From CALKXV01 sp965228905 (lineage in GTDB: Bacteria; Pseudomonadota; Alphaproteobacteria; Rhodobacterales; Rhodobacteraceae): a stretch of 64,000 nt of DNA. The stretch is taken from assembly GCA_965228905.1 (NCBI GenBank), contig CBDDII010000003.1:2542001-2606000 (forward strand), written 5' to 3'. Made by a program: the position numbers and the translations under genes. A model generated the notes under the pieces. That model was not told where the DNA came from and did no database searches. It worked only from the letters and a program-made list of their open reading frames with translations. Of the stretch, positions 42,090 through 55,699 are shown piece by piece; position 1 is the stretch's first letter, and each line of letters opens with the position of its first letter.

Positions 42090-45000
42090 TCTTACTACGA
42101 TGGCTCTGGCATCCGGTACCGCGACCCGATCCTGCAGCAACCGCGCAGAGGGCTTTTGCTCTGTGCCTGCAGCTCGCACGACACAGGATATCACTGGCCG
42201 CCATTTCATGTAAGCTGAGCTGCCTGATTCGACGGGCTGCACATCCTGCACTGCCTGGTCAACACATGCTGTGAGTGCTTAGCCGACTGTTCGCAGCTTC
42301 CTCAATCATGAAAGTGCTTCTACTTACATACAAGGCATGGCAGGCGCAGTGCAGAGTGTCTGTCAATGCCGAGTTGCGGGAGATGGGCTCCTCGAGTGAT
42401 CTCTTTTCCTGGCTGTATGCGTCCGAAAGGAACACCGAGACATCATCATGGCAACATAGAAACAATGAAACTCAAACTGCTTCTTTAATGGCAGCTTCTG
42501 GTGTTAGAGGAGTTCACTCCTCGCCCAACGCATTGAACGAGTGCGACGGCCTCGCATCATGTTGTCCATATGAGAGGATCCGGGAAGTCTCCGGATACTT
42601 TTCATTGGGCGCCACTGAAGACACGTTCCTTAGGCCGAACAGCAAATCAGTAGAATCTAAGCTGTACCTCGATATTATGGTATTCCAAAGCTCGGCTATG
42701 CTACCTGGTGAATTAGACGGCAAACGGCTTGGTGAACGATACCGACATTAAGCTGTTGCTCAGGCGATGGCGACTCAGCTGCAGTCGGTGCCTAGCAGCA
42801 AGCTTTGCGCACCGGAGCCAGCACCAAGGTCCACCAATCCGACATGTAGCATCTCTGTCATGGGTGCAAAAACACTCAAGCATCAAACAACTTTGTCAGA
42901 TCCTGCCTGGGACATCCGGCGAGCGGAAGGCAAGGCCTTGGTTCAGCAACGTTTGCTTCTGGTCATGTGCTAAAACGTTGAATCGCAAAGGCATGTTCTT
43001 CACGTTGCTGCAAAGAGGCGGGAAGCGTCAAATCGGCAATCGACATCCTTTGTGGCCTCTTCTGCGGCTGCTGCAGGTGCTGCTCCTGCGAGCCAGGCGG
43101 ACTGCTTCACGGCGGCTTAAATCGACTGCATGCAGGTTCCTCAGCGTTCAGAGTTGAAGGACGGGAGCGAAGGGAAGTGATGCTAGTGACTGTACACTTG
43201 CGAGGTCAGGGGCTTCTAGTGATTCCAGTGGAACTAATAATGACGTCAGGCTCAGGTTTTGGAAGCTTGGCCTTGGAAGAGAGAGGAAACTGGGTGCTTT
43301 TACGGTAAATGGCTGAGCTTAGATTGACGGCTTGTGTCCGGCCTGGTTTCACCCGGGTCAATTCACGGTGTTGGCTGGCGCCTTCGCAGATCTCACGATG
43401 TATTGCGGTTGCTTTATCCACATACACTTGCTGCTGCAGCTGCCGGACCTCTCAGAGGCCAGCTGCTCGCAGGGTAATTAGTCGCGAAAGTTTGAAGCGA
43501 CGGTGGCCCAGTGGGCGACGAGACTTTCAGCTGGAGGTATTTGACGGGACGGTGGCATCAGGTTGAAAGCGAGTCTGGAGCTTCCGAGCGAAACCACCAA
43601 GAAAGCATCATCTGCCTTTGGCAGGCCTCTTGACGGAACAAGAGAACAACTGTGGGCACGGTCGTGCTGCGGCTCGCTCCTGCTGGTATCCGAGCCCGCG
43701 TTGGCCAAGTGCCAAAAGTTCGCATTGATGTGCAAGGCACGTACTGTACCGATCGATTAGCTGGCAGGCTCGTCCTCGGAGTCTATTCGTAGCAAACCTT
43801 CGATGTCGCGCCTGTCGCGCCCTGTGACCCCCGTGAATAAGTGTCTTAGTCGAACAGACTAGATGTCGAGGCGAACAATACGCTTGGGACTCGTTAAATA
43901 AAGATATGATGTCGTGAAGGAGGGTTGCAGGCCTCTCGCGGCGACGCTGCTGGCAGTGCGGCATCACCCTCTGCTCGGCGGGCACTGACAGGCAGGGGCC
44001 TCCTGTGAAAGCACGATTACTATTACGCCGTCCCAGAAGCGGTCGCACATCGTGCCTGCTGAACTCCGTCAAGCCGGGCTTGGAGGCATTCTGAGCCTGT
44101 GTGCCGGCGCTGCCTGCGGCAGCCATCAGGCTTCGTCCCCATGCAGCTACCAGTATTCTTGAAAATGTCCAATGCTGAATGGAAGCATATGTTGTCGCAC
44201 AAAGACTCCAGCGAAACAACTGCCTTGCCGTGGAGACATTCCATCTTGTTCTCGATCTGATGGGCGAGCTTGAATTGCCGAGAAGCCCGAGGCCGCCTCA
44301 AAATTTCAACGCGACATGTGAGGTATTGCTGCTCAACCTTCGACCCAGTGTGCAGCAAGGGCGCTTTGGACATCGACGACGCCTCGGAGGTGCTGGTGGC
44401 GTCAGTTCCTGACAATCTCGGCGAAGCTGTGTCAAACCAACATTTCAAGCCCAAGCCTGCGCTCAAGTTTCGAAGTGCATCGTCGGCGACGCCGCGGATT
44501 TTGGCGTGTAGGAGCTGCGAGGTCATTCTCGAAGCCTGGCAGGGAGGCTGACCCGCTTTTACTTTGCACCAAAACCTGGAAGCATCAATCGACTTGACAT
44601 ACCAAACCTTGGTTCAGCCGCGTGTGGCCCTCCCCAGTTCACAAGGAAAAGCACTGAGACCAGTAGGAAGAAATACCCAACAAATCGCTTTGCCAAGAAA
44701 TGACAAGATAACGAAACCGTCTTGCAAGACTTGCTCGCGTCGCCTCCTCAGCGCCAATCTCTGCTGCACTCCGGGGTGCAAATCCGTTGGCGAGGGCCAC
44801 GGCTTCTGCAGCCTGCGAGAACTGGGTCTAGGTGATAAGGGGTGTTCTTGCCACATTTGTATGGTGTGCGCGTTTCTCGTCGGAAAGTTCAAGCTCTCCC
44901 AGGAAGTTGAGGTTTAAAGTTTAGGTGCACAACAAGGAGATCCGAGGACTCAGGATATATAACATCCCTGGGTTCATCAAGTCGAGCTAATGTCATACTA

Positions 45001-46104
45001 ATGTCTGACGAACGGCAACCGCCGTATGGCGTTAGGGTTCCGGTTCTGCTCCCTAGAAAGGGCCCTAGCCTGACATTGTCTCGGAAGCTAAATTGGAATC
45101 GCGGCCCCAGTGCGGATGCTTGATGCTGCAAATTTTCTCGGCCTCATGTGTCGCCATTGCTGTCATTGCGACGAAGTGGTCGCTTGCAACGCTGTTTGCA
45201 TCCTGGGTATCGAATCGCAGCACTCGTATGTGCGTTCCTTCGTGACACCTGACTTGATTGCGTGGGCCGCTTGGCTACTGGATATATTAGAGGACCAGAG
45301 ACTCATTGAACGCAGTGCAGTTGCAGGTTTACGTGCGGATCCTTTGGTTCACGCCGAGTTGCAACGAACCTTTTGAGGAATTGCCCAGCCATAGTTGCAG
45401 CATCGCTGGGATTCCAGCCTCTTTGTGCCTAAGACTGCGCGAGGCTTCAAGTATGCGCAGAGAATAATAGCATGTGCGCATCGTGTTCGAGCGAAAGGAT
45501 CGACTCAAAATTCGGCCTTAAGCACAAACTCTTGCAGCTTTGCTTGGAGGCTTGGGCACCGGCGGCCAGCTTGGCAACCACTGCGCCGATGGCCAGGGCT
45601 CCACACTGAAGAGCCAAGTCGGTGGGGCAGCCAGCAACCTGACTCACGGTTTGGAAGGGGATGAATTTCTAGACTGCAGCACTGCAACAGGTATCCTTCT
45701 GTCACTCAGAGACCAGCCAGTGCGGCTCTTTGAGCTTCAGCGGCAGCCTGGTAGAGGTATCGTTCTGGGGCATGTGAGAAAGTCTCGAAGGGGTCCATGT
45801 GCTTTTGCCGCGGTATGAAGAGTTGCCATTTGGGACAGGTTCATTTTGCGGTGAATCGTTAAACTCTTGAGGTTAGGGCAATGGAGGCAGCAGCTTCCGG
45901 CGTCGTCCCTTGCACGATCGCAGCCTGCAAGCAGGATCACCACACTTGCGTTTAGCAAAAGGGCAGCCCATGTTTCCGCGCAGAGAGCGGCTGCAAAGCA
46001 GCCCCCGTCCTCGGAAGCCGCCAGCCCGGAGCCGAACGAGGCAAACTCAACAGCCTCCTCTTCGGTCACGCCCTGGGCATGTGGAGCATGACCCCAACAT
46101 TGGA
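42090..46104. other. Stretch without a confident gene
   Basis: Protein-like frames exist on the plus strand at 45110-45376 (IAWAAWLLDILEDQRLIE) and 45540-45818 (GILLSLRDQPVRLFELQRQ). A minus-strand frame lies at about 45880-46090 (TEEEAVEFASFGSGLA). None could be tied to a family or to splice sites. No repeats of note were seen. Confidence 0.35.
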
Positions 46105-47205
46105 ACGCTCGAAAGGGTCTTGAGATTTTGAAAAAAGAAACAAACCGCTCGAAAAGGACTAGAACATCTGAGAAAAGGGGGGAAAACGCTTGAAAGGCAT
46201 TAAAGCACAAAGGACGAACCGCTTGAAAGGTAAGAGAGAGAATTTGAGAAAAAGTCGCGAAGCGCCCGACAGGGACTAGAGCAGTTGAGACAAAGTGGCA
46301 ATCCGCTCGAAAAGGGTTTTTACCATTCGAGAAAAAAGGCAAACCGCTTGAAAGGGACTAGAGAAATTGAGAAAAAAGCAGCAAACCGCGCGAAAGGAAC
46401 TAGAGCATTTGAGAAAAGAAGCGACCCGCTCGAAAAGGACGAGAGCGTTTGAGAAACAGCCGCTCGAAAGGGACTAGAGCACTTTGAGAAAAAGGAGAAA
46501 AGGATTAGAGCAAAGGAAAGCAAACAGCTGGAAAGAGACTAGAGCATTTGAGAACAAGGAACAAAACGCTCCAAAAGGACTGAAGCATGTGAGAAAAAGT
46601 AAAACCGCTCGAAAGGGACTAGAGCAGTTGAGAACAAGGAGCAAACCTCAGAAAAAGGAGCAAGCCACTCGAACAGGACATGGGCATTTGAGAAAAAGAA
46701 GCAAACCGCTCGAAAGAGACTATATGGCATTTCAGAAAAGGCGCAAACGGACTATAGCACTTGAGAACAGGAGGAAGCCGCCTAGAGCATTTGAGAAAAC
46801 AAAGCAAACCGCCTGAAAGGGATTAAACAAAAGGAGCAAACCGCTCGAAAAGGAAAAGAGCATTTGAGAAAAAGGAGCCAACCGCTCAAAAAGGACTAGA
46901 ACATTTGAGAAAAATGTGCAAACCGCTCGAAACGGACTTGAGTGACTAGAGCATTTGAGAAAAAGGTGCAAACCTCTCGAAAAAAGACTAGAGCATCGGA
47001 GAAGAAGGAGCAAACCGCCCGAACGTGGCTAGAGAACCGCCAAAAGGCACTAGAGTCACTAGAGCGTGTGAGCAAACCGCTCGAAAGTGACCGGAGCATT
47101 CGAGAAACAGGAGCAAACAGCTCGAAAAGGACGAGAGCGATTGAGAAAAAGGAGCAAACCGCTCGAAGCATTTGAGAAGAAAGAGCATGCCGCTCGAAAT
47201 CGCCT
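46105..47205. repeat. Minisatellite A, left block
   Basis: Units of about 38-42 bp close to AACCGCTCGAAAGGGACTAG followed by AGCATTTGAGAAAAAGGAGC, with many variants. On the minus strand the unit lacks stops and encodes FSNALVPFERFVPF-like peptides in several frames, which is a repeat artefact. Confidence 0.9.
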
Positions 47206-47289
47206 AGGGGCGGGTTGGCCGCGGGCCGCGGGTCCCGGGTCGCGGGTCGGGTGGCGGGTCGCGAATGCGGGCCGCGACCGCGCCGGGGC
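47206..47289. other. GC-rich edge of the telomere-like array, left
   Basis: A GGGTCGCGGGTCGGGTGGCG-type, strongly G-rich stretch marks the abrupt change from minisatellite A to minisatellite B. A comparable GC-rich stretch lies at the other edge (49505-49645). Confidence 0.7.
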
Positions 47290-49495
47290 TTCAGAAGGAG
47301 TGGGTGCGTGCGAAACCCCAAACTCTAAAAGCAATGGGAGGGTGCGAAGCCTTGAACCCTAAAACGAGTGAGTGGATGCGAAACCTCAGACCCGTGCGAA
47401 ATCCTGAACCCTGTAAGAAGTGAGTGGCTGCGAAATAGCATGCCCTAAACGGGTGCATCGGTGGAACCCCAACAGGAGTGAGTGGCTACGAAAGCATCAG
47501 ACCCTCAAAGGAGTGGGTGGTTACGAAACCCTGAACCCTGAAAGGAGTGAGTAACCCCAAACTCGAAAAGCAATGGGTGGGTGCGAAGCCTTGTGAACCC
47601 TATAAGCAGTGAGTGGCTGCGAAACCGCATGCCCTAAAAGGGTGCATGGGTGGGTGCGAAACCCCGAACCCCAACAGGAGTGCGTGGCTACGAAAGCATC
47701 AGACCCTAAAAGGAGTGGGTGGTTGCGAAACGCTGAACCCTAAAACGAGTGAGTGGCTGCGAAACCCTCATACCCTAATAGGAATGCGTGCAAGCGCAAC
47801 CCCGAACCCTAAACGGAGTGGGTGGGTGCGAAACCCGAAACCCTAAAATGGAGTATGGGTGCGAAACCCAGAACCCTAAAATGAATGAGTGGCACGAAAC
47901 CCTCATACGCTAGAAGGAGTGGGTGGGTGCGAACCCTGAACCCTAAAAGGAGTGGGTGGGTGCGAAACCCTGAACCCTAAAGGAGCAGGTGTGTGCGAAA
48001 CCCCAGACCCTGAAAGGAGTGCTCATACCCTAAAAAGCAGCGGGCGGGTGCGAAACCCCAAACCCTAAAAAGAGTGGGTGGGTGCGAAATCCCCAACCAT
48101 AAAAGGAGTGGGTGGGTGCGAAACCCTGAACCCTAAAGGATTAGGTGTGCGAAACTCCAGACGCTGAAAGGAGCGGGTGGCTGCGAAACCCCAAACCCTA
48201 AAGGAGTGGGTGGGTGGGAAGCCTTGAACTCTAAAATGAATGGGTGGCTGCGAAACCCTGAACCCTAAAGGAGTCGGTTCGTGCGAAACCTTGAACCGTA
48301 AAAGGAGTGGGTGTGGGTGAGTGGCTACGAGACATTCAGACCCTAGAAAGAGTAGGTGGGTGCGCAAGCCTGCACCCTAAACGGACTTCATACCCGAAAA
48401 GGAGTGGGTGCGTGCGAAACCCCAAACCCTAAAAGGAGTGTGCAAACCCTGAAAGGAGTGGGTGGGGGGGTACGAAACCCCTGAACCCTAAAAGGAGTGG
48501 GTGGGTGCGAAACCCCAAACCCTAAATGGAGTCAGAGGCTACGGGTGGGTGCGTTCGAAACCCCAAACCCTACAAGGAGTGGGTGTGTGCGAAACCCCAA
48601 ACCCTAAAAGGAGTGGGTGGGTGCCAAACCCCAAACCCTAGATGGAGTCAGAGGCTACGAAACCCCTGAACCGTGAAAGGAGTGGGTGGGTGCCAAACCC
48701 GAATTTAAACCCTAAAAGGAGCGGGTGTGTGCGAAGCCCCTAACCCTGAAAGGAATGCATGGATGGGTGCGAAACCCTGAACCCCAAATCGGCTGAGTGG
48801 CTACGAAACATTCAGACCCTAAAAGGAGTGGGTGAGTGCGAAACCCTGAACCCTAAACGGACTTCATACCCGAAAAGGAGTGGGTGCGTGCGAAACCCCA
48901 AACCCTAAAAGGAGTGTGCAAACCCTGAAAGGAGTGGGTGGGGGGGTACGAAACCCCTGAACCCTAAAAGGAGTGGGTGGGTGCGAAACCCCAAACCCTA
49001 TATGGAGTCAGAGGCTACGGGTGGGTGCGTTCAACCCTACAAGGAGTGGGTGTGTCCGAAACCCCAAACCCTAAAAGGAGTGGGTGGGTGCCAAACCCCA
49101 AACCCTAGATGGAGTCAGAGGCTACGAAACCCCTGAACCGTGAAAGGAGTGGGTGGGTGCCAAACCCGAATTTAAACCCTAAAAGGAGCGGGTGTGTGCG
49201 AAGCCCCTAACCCTGAAAGGAATGCATGGATGGGTGCGAAACCCTGAACCCCAAATCGGCTGAGTGGCTACGAAACATTCAGACCCTAAAAGGAGTGGGT
49301 GAGTGCGAAACCCTGAACCCTAAACGGAGTGAGTGGCTACGAAACCCTCATACCCTAAAAAAGAGTGGGTGCGTGTGCAACCCCAAGCCCGAAAAGGAGT
49401 GGGTGGGTGCGAAATCCTGAACCCAGCCTAAAAGAGTAGGTGTGCGCGAAACCTTGAAGCCGAAAAGGAGTGGGCGGCTGCGGAAAACCAAACAA
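47290..49495. repeat. Minisatellite B with telomere-like CCCTAAA units
   Basis: Units of about 34 bp close to GGAGTGGGTGGGTGCGAAAC followed by CCTGAACCCTAAAA. Each unit contains one CCCTAAA, the complement of TTTAGGG. A higher-order duplication of about 476 bp is visible: the block from ACGGACTTCATACCCG near 48380 recurs near 48856 with the same order of variants. Confidence 0.9.
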
Positions 49496-49504
49496 ACGAA
49501 ACTC

Positions 49505-49645
49505 CTGTTGACCGCCGGTCACGGCCATGCTCGCGGGCCGCGGACCGCGGAGCGTCGCCACGGGCCGCCGTGAACGCGGTCCACGTGAACGCGAAACCGC
49601 CGCATGGGCGTGGGTCGCGGGCTGTGTGGCCGCGGGCCGCGCGTA
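49505..49645. other. GC-rich edge of the telomere-like array, right
   Basis: CGGGCCGCGGACCGCGGAGC and GGGTCGCGGGCTGTGTGGCC mark the abrupt return from minisatellite B to A. Confidence 0.7.
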
Positions 49646-49659
49646 AATACTACTATTAT

Positions 49660-51620
49660 GGAGACAAAGGAGCAAGCCGCTCGAAAGAGACTAAAACATT
49701 TGTGAACAAGGAAAAAGCCGTTCGAAAAGGACCAAAACATTTGTAAATAAGGAACAAACCGCTCGAAGGAGACTAGAACGTTTGAGAAAAAGGAACAAAC
49801 CGCTCGAAAGGGACTAGAGCAGTTGAGAACAAGGAACAAACCGATCGAACGGGACAAGAATTTTTCATTAAGAAAACCGCTCGAATGGGACAAGAGAATT
49901 TGAGCAAAGGGAGCAAACCGCTCCAAAGGGACAGGAGTACGTGAGAAAAGGAGCAACCCGCTGGAAAGGCACTACAGTATTCTAGAAAAACGGAACCAAC
50001 CGCTCGAAAGGGACTAGAGCATTTGAGCAGACGGAGCAAAACGAACAAACCGCTCGAAAGGGACTAGAGCATGTTTGAGAAAAAGGAACAACCCCCTCGA
50101 AAGGGACTAGAACATTTCAGAAAAGGAGCAAACCGCTCGAAAGAGACTAGAGTGTTAGAGTATTTGAGAAAAAGGAACAAACCGCTCGAAAGGGACTAGA
50201 GTAATTTGAGAAAAAAGAACGAACCGCTCGAAAGGGACTAGAGCATTGAAGAACAAGTAGCACACCGCTCGAAAGGGACTGGAGGATTTGAGAAAAAGGA
50301 GCAAAACGCTGGCAAGGGACAAGAGTGTTTGAGAAAAAGGAACAAACCGATCGAAAGGGACAAGAGTATTTGAGAAAAAGGAGCCAACCGCTCGAAAGGG
50401 ACTGGAGGATTTGAGAAAAAGGAGCAAAATGCTGGCAAGGGACAAGAGTACTTGAGAAAAATGAACAAACCGATCGAAAGGGACTAGAGCATGTTTGAGA
50501 AAAAGGAACAAACCGCTCGAAAGGGACTAGAACATTTGAGAAAAGGAGCAAACCGCTCGAAAGAGACTAGAGTGTTAGAGTATTTGAGAAAAAGGAACAA
50601 ACCGCTCGAAAGGGACTAGAGTACTTCAGAAAAGGAACAAACCGCTCGAAAGGGAGAAGCGCATTTGAGAAAAAGGCTCGAAAGGGACTAGAGCATTGAA
50701 GAACAAGTAGCAAACCGCTCGAAAGGCACTGGAGGATTTGAGAAAAAGGAGCAAAACGCTGGCAAGGGACAAGAGTGTTTGAGAGAAAGGAACAAACCGA
50801 TCGAAAGGGACAAGAGTATTTGAGAAAAAGGAGCCAGCCGCTTTCGCGAAAGGGACTGGAGGATTTGAGAAAAAGGAGCAAAACGCTGGCAAGGGACAAG
50901 AGTACTTGAGAAAAAGGAACAAACCGATCGAAAGGGACTAGAGTATTTGAGAAAACCGACAAACCGCTCGAAAGGGACTAGGGCATGTTTGAGAAAAAGC
51001 AACCAACCGCTCGAAAGGGACAGAGTGTTAGAGTATTTGAGAAAAAGGAACAAACCGCTCGAAAAGGACTGGGGTATTTTGAGAAACAAAAAGCAAAACG
51101 ACCGAAAGGGACTAGAACATTTGAGAAAAGGAGCAAACCGCTCGAAAGAGACTAGAGTGTTAGAGTATTTGAGAAAAGGAACAAACCGCTCGAAAGGGAC
51201 TGGGGTATTTTGAGAAACAAAAAGCAAAACGACCGAAAGGGACTAGAACTTTTGAGAAAAGGAGCAAACCGCTCGGAAGAGACTAGAGTGTTAGAGTATT
51301 TGAGAAAAAGGAACAAACCGCTCGAAAGGGACTGGGGTATTTTGAGAAACAAAAAGCAAAACGACCGAAAGGGACTAGAACATTTGAGAAAAGGAGCAAA
51401 CCGCTCGAAAGAGACTAGAGTGTTAGAGTATTTGAGAAAAAGGAACAAACCGCTCGAAAAGGACTGGGGTATTTTGAGAAACAAAAAGCAAAACGACCGA
51501 AAGGGACTAGAACATTTGAGAAAAGGAGCAAACCGCTCGAAAGAGACTAGAGTGTTAGAGTATTTGAGAAAAAGGAACAAACCGCTCGAAAGGGACTGGA
51601 GGATTTGAGAAAAAGGAGCC
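49660..51620. repeat. Minisatellite A, right block, with a 132-bp higher-order repeat
   Basis: Same orientation and unit as the left block. Larger duplications occur within it. Most clearly, GGGGTATTTTGAGAAACAAA recurs near 51071, 51202, 51334 and 51466, a 131-132 bp period of three basic units in four copies. Confidence 0.9.
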
Positions 51621-54170
51621 CTTCTTCCGCCTTCTCCATCATTGCCTTGTGAACGGAGGCAGCGGCTGTCAGGGCCGCTTCGTGCGGGCTTTGGTGACCG
51701 AGGCCGGCCGCCTCACCAGAAAGGCTTTTTTGCAGAGCCTTAAGAGTTTTGCGTGGCTTTCAGGTTTCATGTGGGTTTTGTAAAACAGTTTCGGGAATGT
51801 TTGAAGCGCTTTTGGGTCTCCGGGTTCCCTCGGGTTTGCATAGGGTGGCTCCGAGCCTCTTCTTCCCTCACCGGTGCAACGCAAACTTTCAGGCCTTGCC
51901 AATGGACACGGCCATGTGCTTGGCTAACCTGAGCATGCCAAGTTGGGTACGCCGGGGAGCCTCATAGTGAGTTTGTCCGCGGCCGCGATAGGCTACAGGG
52001 CAGGGTTTGGGCTTCTTTACGATGTACGATTTAGGGTGTTTAGGGTCTGCTCGAAAGATCAGGGGACCTACTAGGTAGGTTAAGTTTGGGGATGTTACCT
52101 ACCGTGTCACAACCAGTGGGGGCTTACAAGGGGTTATCTGGGCCACACAGAAACTAGCTCTTTGAGCATATAACCCTTAAAGCGGGTCCCGGTAGTAAGG
52201 GGTTTGGGGGCTGGGCGAGCTTCGTTTCTTTATGCCAAGTTGTTGCTCCAGAGATGGGCTGTTGGTGGTTGAGGCTTGCAAACTACGGTGTTGGTGCTGG
52301 TTTGCTTGCTGCTCGTGCCACCCATCATCCGGGCTTCATGATGCCGCAGGCCGAGCAGCATTTTGGACTCGAGCTCCAGCTCCTCAGCGACATCACCCAA
52401 TTCCATGGTGATGGCCTTGGTGCCAGTATCGCATTGTCAAAACTTATTGCTGCAGGCCCGCTTATTGATGATTTGCGGGGGATCCTGTCGCTTTGCGAGG
52501 GTTTTGGCCAAGCCCGGCATTCCAAGACTTAACTACAATTAGCGAAGGTTTGTGTTGAAATTCCGAGAAGTGCTTGCACATCGCATCCCGGATCATCCCG
52601 GTCCCAGATGCTTCATGGAATGAAAAGGCTCGGGCCTCGGAGCTTCTGCCCAGCTCAGAGCTCAGGCCCGGGCTTCTTCTGAGCCTGGCACAGCTCTAAG
52701 GATCCACGGAACAAGTTCATTAAGAGTTCTATAGATTCGCTCGGAGCATAGATCATGGCTTGCCGAAGTTCACAGGACGTTACCCCTTCAAGTTCACAGG
52801 ACCTCACCCCTTCAAGTTCAGATGTATCATGGCTCGTCCATGTGCATGATCATGATGCTCCGTTCTGCGTGGGGCGCCGTGCTGGCCAGATCTCTTCAGA
52901 CAAAACATCACAAAAGGTTGATAATCACAGGCGAAACATTCATCCGTCATTCCGCCACATGCGGCCGAAGCGGTCGACGGCGGGCCAAAGTCTACCCACT
53001 CGCGAGCTCGCGGCACTCCGAGCAAACCCTGCAACTCTGCCAGCAAGGCGGCCGCCAGAGGATTTCAAGTGCAGCAGCCGTCGCGAGGTGGAGTGCTTGG
53101 CTTTCTTGTGCCGGGACGGTGTGCCAGACTTGGACAGCCAAGTGTGAAAGCCACGAGAAGACACCCTTTTCTGCTATATCCTCTTCTCTCTGAGCAGTTC
53201 ACTGGGCGGCGAAGAGGCGGCTTCATCTCAATGCTGAGCCGATGATCCGTTCGTGCCCCGAGGCCAAGATTTCTGGTCAAATCCTGAGATGCTTGCGCGA
53301 ATCGACGTTTCGCCGAAGCACTGCGGCACAAGGCGAACGTGCCTCCACGGAAGACTTTCGCGGTGGAACCACATTCCGAACAGGTTCTGCGGCCACGGCA
53401 TGTGGTCCTGCAAAGCTCTGTCCTTTGATGAAACTGAGTTGCAGATAGCAGCTGGTACAGCCAAGCCGAGGTTCCGAACACCAATCCAACCCGGCCCAAA
53501 CCTGCTTGACCAGTAGGTCCGGTAGGTCTCGGCGAGGAGCCCTCCTGACATTGAAAGCCGCTCGCGCGCAAGCTGTGATTTGGATGGCCGATTCAAGAAG
53601 CATGGCGCACAAAGTGGTAGACTCGGTCACCCCTCAACAATGTACACTCGACCCGATATGTTGGTGCCTTTCCAGCCATCGCAAATTCAACTAGGCGATG
53701 CCTAGGGGGCCTAGTGTTGTGCGACTGTAGCCCTCTCAGGAGCGGGCCACTGGCTTCGAAGGCAACTGCACCTCCACATTGACTCGAAACTCACTCGCAG
53801 CAAACACTTCAAGCTGGCATGCTCGATGGAGGATCAGGTGAACAGACAAAGATTGACAACTGTAAGACCGAGTACGTGTATGTAGATACGAGCTGAGTGT
53901 ATCCTGCCGCTCTTGCGGCCGCGTGGCTTGATCGGATAAGAATGCTTTCTGTCAGTTTTCTTCCCGACTGCCAGTGTGCAGATAGTGCAGTTGTGCTGGC
54001 TCTCCTCTTTGCTTTGCAAATTGCTTCGAGCATATACATCTTTCTTCAGAACCGGCGCTGTGCGACGCCTTGCGCTGTGCAGGCTCCACTGGCGCAGGAG
54101 CCAGTTCCCCTGGACCATGGCTGATGCCTGCCTGGTGTAGGCTGAGGGCTGATTACTGGTTGTGCCATGG
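51621..54170. other. Stretch with few clear features
   Basis: A telomere-like word (TTTAGGGTGTTTAGGG) lies near 52030. Three tandem copies of a ~22-bp unit AAGTTCACAGGAC-TACCCCTTC lie at about 52767-52822. Besides the possible exon at 52254-52532, nothing convincing was seen. Confidence 0.4.
52254..52532 (+). CDS. Possible exon, unknown protein
   Basis: A 92-residue plus-strand frame including GVGAGLLAARATHHPGFMMP and LLSDITQFHGDGLGASIALS, which reads like folded protein. The opposite frame is less protein-like. Start and splice sites are not established and no family is recognised. Confidence 0.25.
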   Translation: MGCWWLRLANYGVGAGLLAARATHHPGFMMPQAEQHFGLELQLLSDITQFHGDGLGASIALSKLIAAGPLIDDLRGILSLCEGFGQARHSKT

Positions 54171-55699
54171 ACTTCATCGGGCATATCCACGTCTGCAATC
54201 TCCATCCAAAGCCGTGCCTGGAACGCCTGCTTGCTCGGCGATGCAGTCTTGGCCTGACATACCGACATTGCACCTCCATGCGACCAGCTGCCCCAGGTGC
54301 ATCTCAAAAGCAACGGCGAAAACAACAAGTCTACGATAATTTGGTATGCCGGAAGATGCTGCAAGGACAACCTCTGGGTACAGTTGAAGTAATGCTGAAG
54401 ATGGCTGCATCCGCAATATACTGCTATGGGATTTGACACCTCTCCTTCCTTGACCGATCGTTTGAGGCCGAAAGCTGGTGTAGAACTTTGCAGGAAGTGC
54501 CTGAGCAGGCGGGCCGCTGGTGCTGGCAAGGGCCTTAGAAGCCATTCCGATTTCATGATGAGATGCATCAGAGGAAAGCAAGGGCTTCGACATGAACAAA
54601 AAACTTCCCATGCGAGTGCATGCTCAGGATGGCTCTGGAGGGTCGGCTGCAGATGGCGCGGCTCCAGCCTCTGCTCGTTTTGACAACGCCTGCCTACCTG
54701 CACTTACCGCAACTCCTGACAATGCCTGTTTGCAGAGTAGAACACTCGGTTTTTCCAACGATCCTTTGGCCTCGGCAACGTTCGGTGCTGGATGACCGCC
54801 CCCGCGTTCCAGTTCATCCTCAAAGGAGAGCTTGTAGGTTGCGTTCGGGACTTCGAACGAGCGATTCCGACGCATTCTGCTAGCATATCAAAAAGAAAAG
54901 AGCTAATAATAATCAACACTCATCACCGCACGCCTCTCAACACGAACAGGCATGAACAGTCTGCTGTGTGGTGTCTTGATGCCCGAATCATGGTATTGAG
55001 CATTGAGCAGCTGAGCACATCACCACGGGGCGCATCGATTCTGTTGGGACCTGCTGGCTCAAATCCAGAGAGCGCCAGGCCGGCCACGGTTCGCTGCGGG
55101 GCACTGTAAATCACAGGACGCAAGCAGGCTGCATGGTCCCGGTTTCAAACACCGCTGAATTAAAGTCCCACTCCAATTCGGAAGCGCCTTGTACGGCGCT
55201 GACGCGGGAGCAAGCTCCTGACTGATCCCTGCCTGGAGTCGACTTGGCCCTACTGATCCTAGGCTCAAGACTGTCAGGAGATGGATGCGATAATGGCAGA
55301 AGCAGACAGTGACAGGAATCGTGCTCGCACGTCTACATCAAGCCACCAACAGCCACTATGCTCAAATCTCTGGCAGGCTGGCAAGATGGCATGCTGGTGC
55401 CTGCAAGGACTGCTCGCTGGACGATGAAAACAGAAAGGCCTGGTCGCATCTCATCACTTCAGAGACTTTTGTTCGAGCATCTCTCTGCCTGCGAGGGAGG
55501 GCAGCTGGTGCTGGCGAAGGCCTGAGAACATGGCCAATACAACGGCGCGCAGAGAGCTCTGTCAAGGGCATTTCACATCCCTGGCAGAGACCATCCTGTG
55601 ACTCTGTGCCAGGCAGTGAATGTCGATGCAGAGGGCGGTGCTGGAGGGTTGGCCAAAGAGGTGGAAGACGATGATGGAGTGACAGAGGCCTCCACTCAT

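Noticed and set aside
46105..51620. Many FSNALVPFERF-like frames on the minus strand
   Set aside because: The 40-bp unit lacks stops in several frames; no start, unique sequence or domain supports a protein.
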